NCBI GenBank assembly: GCA_035628335.1
Contig: DASPKA010000032.1
Span: 1 to 22,808, forward strand
DNA length: 22,808 nt
Source of the DNA: DASPKA01 sp035628335
GTDB taxonomy: Bacteria > Patescibacteriota > Doudnabacteria > UBA920
Direction of reading: 5' to 3'
Shown piece by piece: positions 20,774 to 22,808 of this stretch (its first letter is position 1; each line of letters starts with the position of its first letter). The notes beneath the pieces are model-generated. The model saw nothing but the letters and a program-made list of their open reading frames with translations, ran no database searches and had not been told where the DNA came from. Both the position numbers and the translations under genes were made by a program.

Positions 20774-21208
20774 TTAGTACTCCGTTTGTGCTTCTCCTTG
20801 CAGGTCTTGTCGTTGCCAGATTAGGTCGAACATTTCTTTCAGGTTGCGTGCGAGAGATTTGGATTGAATCAGTTGAGCAACACCTTCATCTACATTGCCT
20901 ACAATGAAGACTGAGTCATCATAAATGTCCATGCATGTGTCCATGTTCATGTTTTGTGGCATATAGAGGATGGCGCGGCGAAGGGAGTCGTCGTGTGGGT
21001 TAAATGCACGAGAGTCATAGGTCAGTAAGATGCTGACAGATATTCCTTTTTCAGCCCTGCGTGTGCGGAGTTCTCTAAAGAAGTCTGGGTTCAGACCTTC
21101 CCATGCCTTTATGTTACCTATAACTGCGTAGTGTTGTCCTTCTCGTTCTCTGAGTAGTTGTTCATAGTGAGCTTTTACCTCTTCAAACTCTTTAAATATT
21201 TTTTCCAT
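20774..21208 (-). CDS. TrmB-like sensor domain protein without HTH
   Basis: 144 residues. The pattern YAVIGNIKAW ... GISVSILLTYDSRA ... YMPQNMNMDTCMDIYDDSVFIV ... IQSKSLARNLKEMFDLIWQ matches the C-terminal effector/PLD-like part of TrmB-type regulators. The N-terminal winged helix of a normal TrmB is absent, replaced by a short helix (KIFKEFEEVKAHYEQLLRE). A TAA stop lies just upstream, so no longer form is encoded in this frame. It may be a free ligand or dimerisation partner, or a decayed regulator. No SD site. Confidence 0.7.
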   Translation of the reverse strand: MEKIFKEFEEVKAHYEQLLREREGQHYAVIGNIKAWEGLNPDFFRELRTRRAEKGISVSILLTYDSRAFNPHDDSLRRAILYMPQNMNMDTCMDIYDDSVFIVGNVDEGVAQLIQSKSLARNLKEMFDLIWQRQDLQGEAQTEY

Positions 21209-21233
21209 AAGTTATTTTTTTAATTTTTTTCAA

Positions 21234-21262
21234 AATATACGTAAACCCATCAATGCTTGAAA
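21234..21262 (-). promoter_or_regulatory. Weak promoter for the TrmB-like gene
   Basis: Minus-strand TTTCAA (21262-21257), a 17-base spacer and TATATT (21239-21234). The -10 is good and the -35 poor. Leader about 20 bases. Confidence 0.35.
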
Positions 21263-21297
21263 AGAGGACCGTTATATAGATAGCATTGTTCATCGCG

Positions 21298-21306
21298 TGC
21301 TATATT
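21298..21306 (+). promoter_or_regulatory. Extended -10 of the O-antigen-ligase-like gene, leaderless
   Basis: TGCTATATT ends 6 bases before the ATG at 21313, so the start of transcription and the start codon probably coincide. No SD site. Confidence 0.45.
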
Positions 21307-21312
21307 TATTAT

Positions 21313-22590
21313 ATGACATTTATTTCACAGCTCCTAATAATCCTTGCTCCCACCTACCTAATACGGTTTTCACTCTACGGTATGCCGGTGAATGTCTATC
21401 TTTTGATTTTGTTAGGTTTCTTATTCGGATTTGCGGCATGGGTGCTTTACACAAAGCGTGTAAAGGAGTTTTGGAGTTTCTCCTGGGTGACAGACGCTAA
21501 AATGTTGGTAATTGCGGCCAGTGTTTTCTTACTCGCCTGTACAATCTCTCTTTTTGTAAGCGGTTTTAGTGTAGATAAACTTGGCTGGTACTTAGTAGTA
21601 GGGCTGCTTCCAATAAAAACCTTCTTTGCACTATTGTTTTTACATAGAACTTATACGGACAGTAAATTTATTGAATCCTATTCTATCCTCTACCTATTTT
21701 TACTCTTTTGTGGACTCCTCGCAATTATTCAGTATCACACCCTATGGCTCCTTGACCCAGCATACTGGGGCAACAGCCAGGAACCAAAGCGTGCCACCTC
21801 ACTATGGGAACAAGCCAACATGTTCTCACTGTTCATTGGCCCACTTCTCGTTTTCCTCCTTCCACACCTGTGGTCCAAAATTCTCACTTTATCGCAAATG
21901 AACAGTAGAGTAGCTGACAAGGAAGTGGAATTTACTTCCACTGGATTGGCAGCGTACTCACTACGAAGAAGTGAGAATTTTTGGGGTATTAGTTTTTTGG
22001 TGTGTTGGGGGGTTGGGTTGGTTGGATTGTTTTATTCTCAGTCCCGGGGGGCGTGGGTGGCGCTTGTGGTTGCGTTGGGAGTCTTTGCCCTGCTTACGCT
22101 GTCAAAAAGACAACTCATTGCTGCTGCGTTTTTAGGACTTGTTGGGTTTGGTGTGTTTTGGTCGACTGAGTTTAGATACAGGCTTATTACGCCATTTCAT
22201 GGTGAGCAATCTGCTGGTGAACGTCCTAAGCTCTGGAACATTGGACTTAAAATGGCAGAGGAAAATTATATTTTAGGGAAGGGTCTCAAAGGGTTTGGTG
22301 CGGTGTTTGATGAGTATAAGGCTAAGCTTGGGTATGCGGACTTAAAACACTATAACTCACCGCATAACATTTTTCTAAATTTTTGGATTGATACCGGACT
22401 TCTTGGATTATTGAGCTTTTTGTTTGTAATAGGGTTTGTTATGTGGCAGGGGATAAAGAATAAGCAAAACACTGTGCGACTCGGGTTAATGCTCGTAATA
22501 GTGGTTATGATAATCCACGGGCTTTTAGATACCCCTTACTTGAAAAACGATTTAGCAGCGCAGTTCTGGATTTTGCTTGCTTTGTTTTAG
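21313..22590 (+). CDS. O-antigen ligase-like polysaccharide membrane protein
   Basis: 425 residues from ATG 21313; the TTG at 21286 would lie upstream of the -10 box and is rejected. Ten to twelve membrane segments. The Wzy_C/WaaL hallmark parts are visible: SQSRGAWVALVVAL, then after a periplasmic-type loop (ERPKLWNIGLKMAEENYILGKG) SPHNIFLNFWIDTGLLGLL. Such proteins join or polymerise lipid-linked sugar chains at the outer face of the membrane. Whether this one ligates, polymerises or acts on proteins cannot be told. No glycan genes are visible nearby. A strong terminator follows. Confidence 0.9.
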   Translation: MTFISQLLIILAPTYLIRFSLYGMPVNVYLLILLGFLFGFAAWVLYTKRVKEFWSFSWVTDAKMLVIAASVFLLACTISLFVSGFSVDKLGWYLVVGLLPIKTFFALLFLHRTYTDSKFIESYSILYLFLLFCGLLAIIQYHTLWLLDPAYWGNSQEPKRATSLWEQANMFSLFIGPLLVFLLPHLWSKILTLSQMNSRVADKEVEFTSTGLAAYSLRRSENFWGISFLVCWGVGLVGLFYSQSRGAWVALVVALGVFALLTLSKRQLIAAAFLGLVGFGVFWSTEFRYRLITPFHGEQSAGERPKLWNIGLKMAEENYILGKGLKGFGAVFDEYKAKLGYADLKHYNSPHNIFLNFWIDTGLLGLLSFLFVIGFVMWQGIKNKQNTVRLGLMLVIVVMIIHGLLDTPYLKNDLAAQFWILLALF

Positions 22591-22808
22591 TTTTATGTAA
22601 AATGCAAGTGTCGCGTACGACACTTGCATTTTTTCGTGTTTGCCATTTTCTTGTCAGCCAGCTGACTAGCCACATAGTGACGTAGAAGAGCACGTCTGCA
22701 GTTAAACTTGCCACAATCATTCCAGATTTAAATCCGAAAAATTTTGGTAAGACTAACATCAAGAAAGGCCTGACTACCAGAGAGTCTGCAAACTCAGCGA
22801 GTCCGCAC
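22505..22808 (-). CDS. Small membrane protein, 5' cut off by the window edge
   Basis: The frame is open to the last base of the window, so the N-terminus is missing. The visible part begins GLAEFADSLVVRPFLMLVLP, then GMIVASLTADVLFYVTMWLV, a membrane segment ending in Lys/Arg. This AD...VRPF...ADVLFY pattern looks like a real small membrane protein. After TRKW the frame runs straight through the terminator stem and into the end of the converging ligase gene (86-base overlap) before it stops. The last ~45 residues are therefore probably an unselected tail or the result of stop loss. Family unknown. Confidence 0.6.
   Translation of the reverse strand, partial: CGLAEFADSLVVRPFLMLVLPKFFGFKSGMIVASLTADVLFYVTMWLVSWLTRKWQTRKNASVVRDTCILHKTKTKQAKSRTALLNRFSSKGYLKARGLS
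22599..22634. terminator. Terminator after the O-antigen-ligase-like gene
   Basis: Perfect 13-bp stem AATGCAAGTGTCG / CGACACTTGCATT (22601-22613, 22618-22630) with a 4-base loop, then TTTT on the plus strand and TTTTAC on the minus strand. Confidence 0.92.

Noticed and set aside
1..22808. Recoding of UGA (as in Gracilibacteria/SR1)
   Set aside because: Several solid genes (ABC ATPase, Clp, YdjM-like, 526-residue protein) end at TGA with correct gene borders, and no gene needs TGA read-through.

Overview
The window looks like chromosomal DNA from a Candidate Phyla Radiation (Patescibacteria) bacterium. This assignment is inference. It rests on a membrane-anchored Clp ATPase grouped with two small membrane proteins, many short lineage-type hypothetical proteins, genes that seem to start leaderless or without a Shine-Dalgarno (SD) site, a helix-turn-helix protein with a LAGLIDADG-like half, and dispersed CCCTCTCC/GGAGAGGG hairpins. 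TGA is a normal stop here (the Clp, ABC and 526-residue genes end in it), so this is not a UGA-recoding lineage. No rRNA, CRISPR array, complete insertion sequence or prophage is visible.

Layout. 1-1620: the 3' part of an ABC transporter ATPase, overlapping a 105-residue unknown gene that ends at a strong terminator. 1656-2670: an HTH/LAGLIDADG-like gene whose stop codon lies inside tRNA-Lys(CTT), then a small ORF. 2700-3608: a holA-like DNA polymerase III delta subunit. 3687-5253: three tandem, strongly diverged paralogues with good SD sites. 5295-8534 (minus): two small membrane proteins and a membrane-anchored Clp-type AAA+ protein with a dead-looking first ATPase domain. 8857-10701 (minus): typA/bipA. 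10878-11258 (minus): a basic 126-residue unknown with a promoter and a palindrome at its predicted transcription start. 11409-12803 (minus): a secreted protein with four Cys-pair repeats. 13028-14041: an AI-2E family permease. 14081-14383 (minus): a Cys-rich small protein. 14432-18821: zwf, gnd and two coiled-coil proteins in one plus-strand run. 18846-20586 (minus): a helical unknown and a cyclase/kynurenine-formamidase-type hydrolase. 20596-20758: an element with 33-bp perfect inverted ends. 20774-21208 (minus): a TrmB-type sensor domain without HTH. 21313-22590: an O-antigen-ligase-like membrane protein. 22505-22808 (minus): the 3' part of a membrane-protein gene cut by the window edge.

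How the genes work together. zwf and gnd give the two NADPH-making dehydrogenase steps of the oxidative pentose phosphate pathway. The Clp cluster looks like a membrane-linked protein-remodelling unit. The ABC ATPase, AI-2E permease, O-antigen-ligase-like protein and secreted repeat protein are envelope functions. The rest is replication (holA), translation stress (typA, tRNA-Lys) and unknowns.

Two features recur. First, transcription units are closed by near-perfect hairpins, some shared by converging genes. Second, start sites fall into two classes: strong SD sites on small unknown genes, and leaderless or SD-less starts on most conserved genes. The most unusual items are the three-paralogue cluster, the degenerate-D1 Clp operon, a leader repeat that runs up to two start codons, and the 33-bp inverted-repeat element. 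No gene-free stretch exceeds 300 bases.
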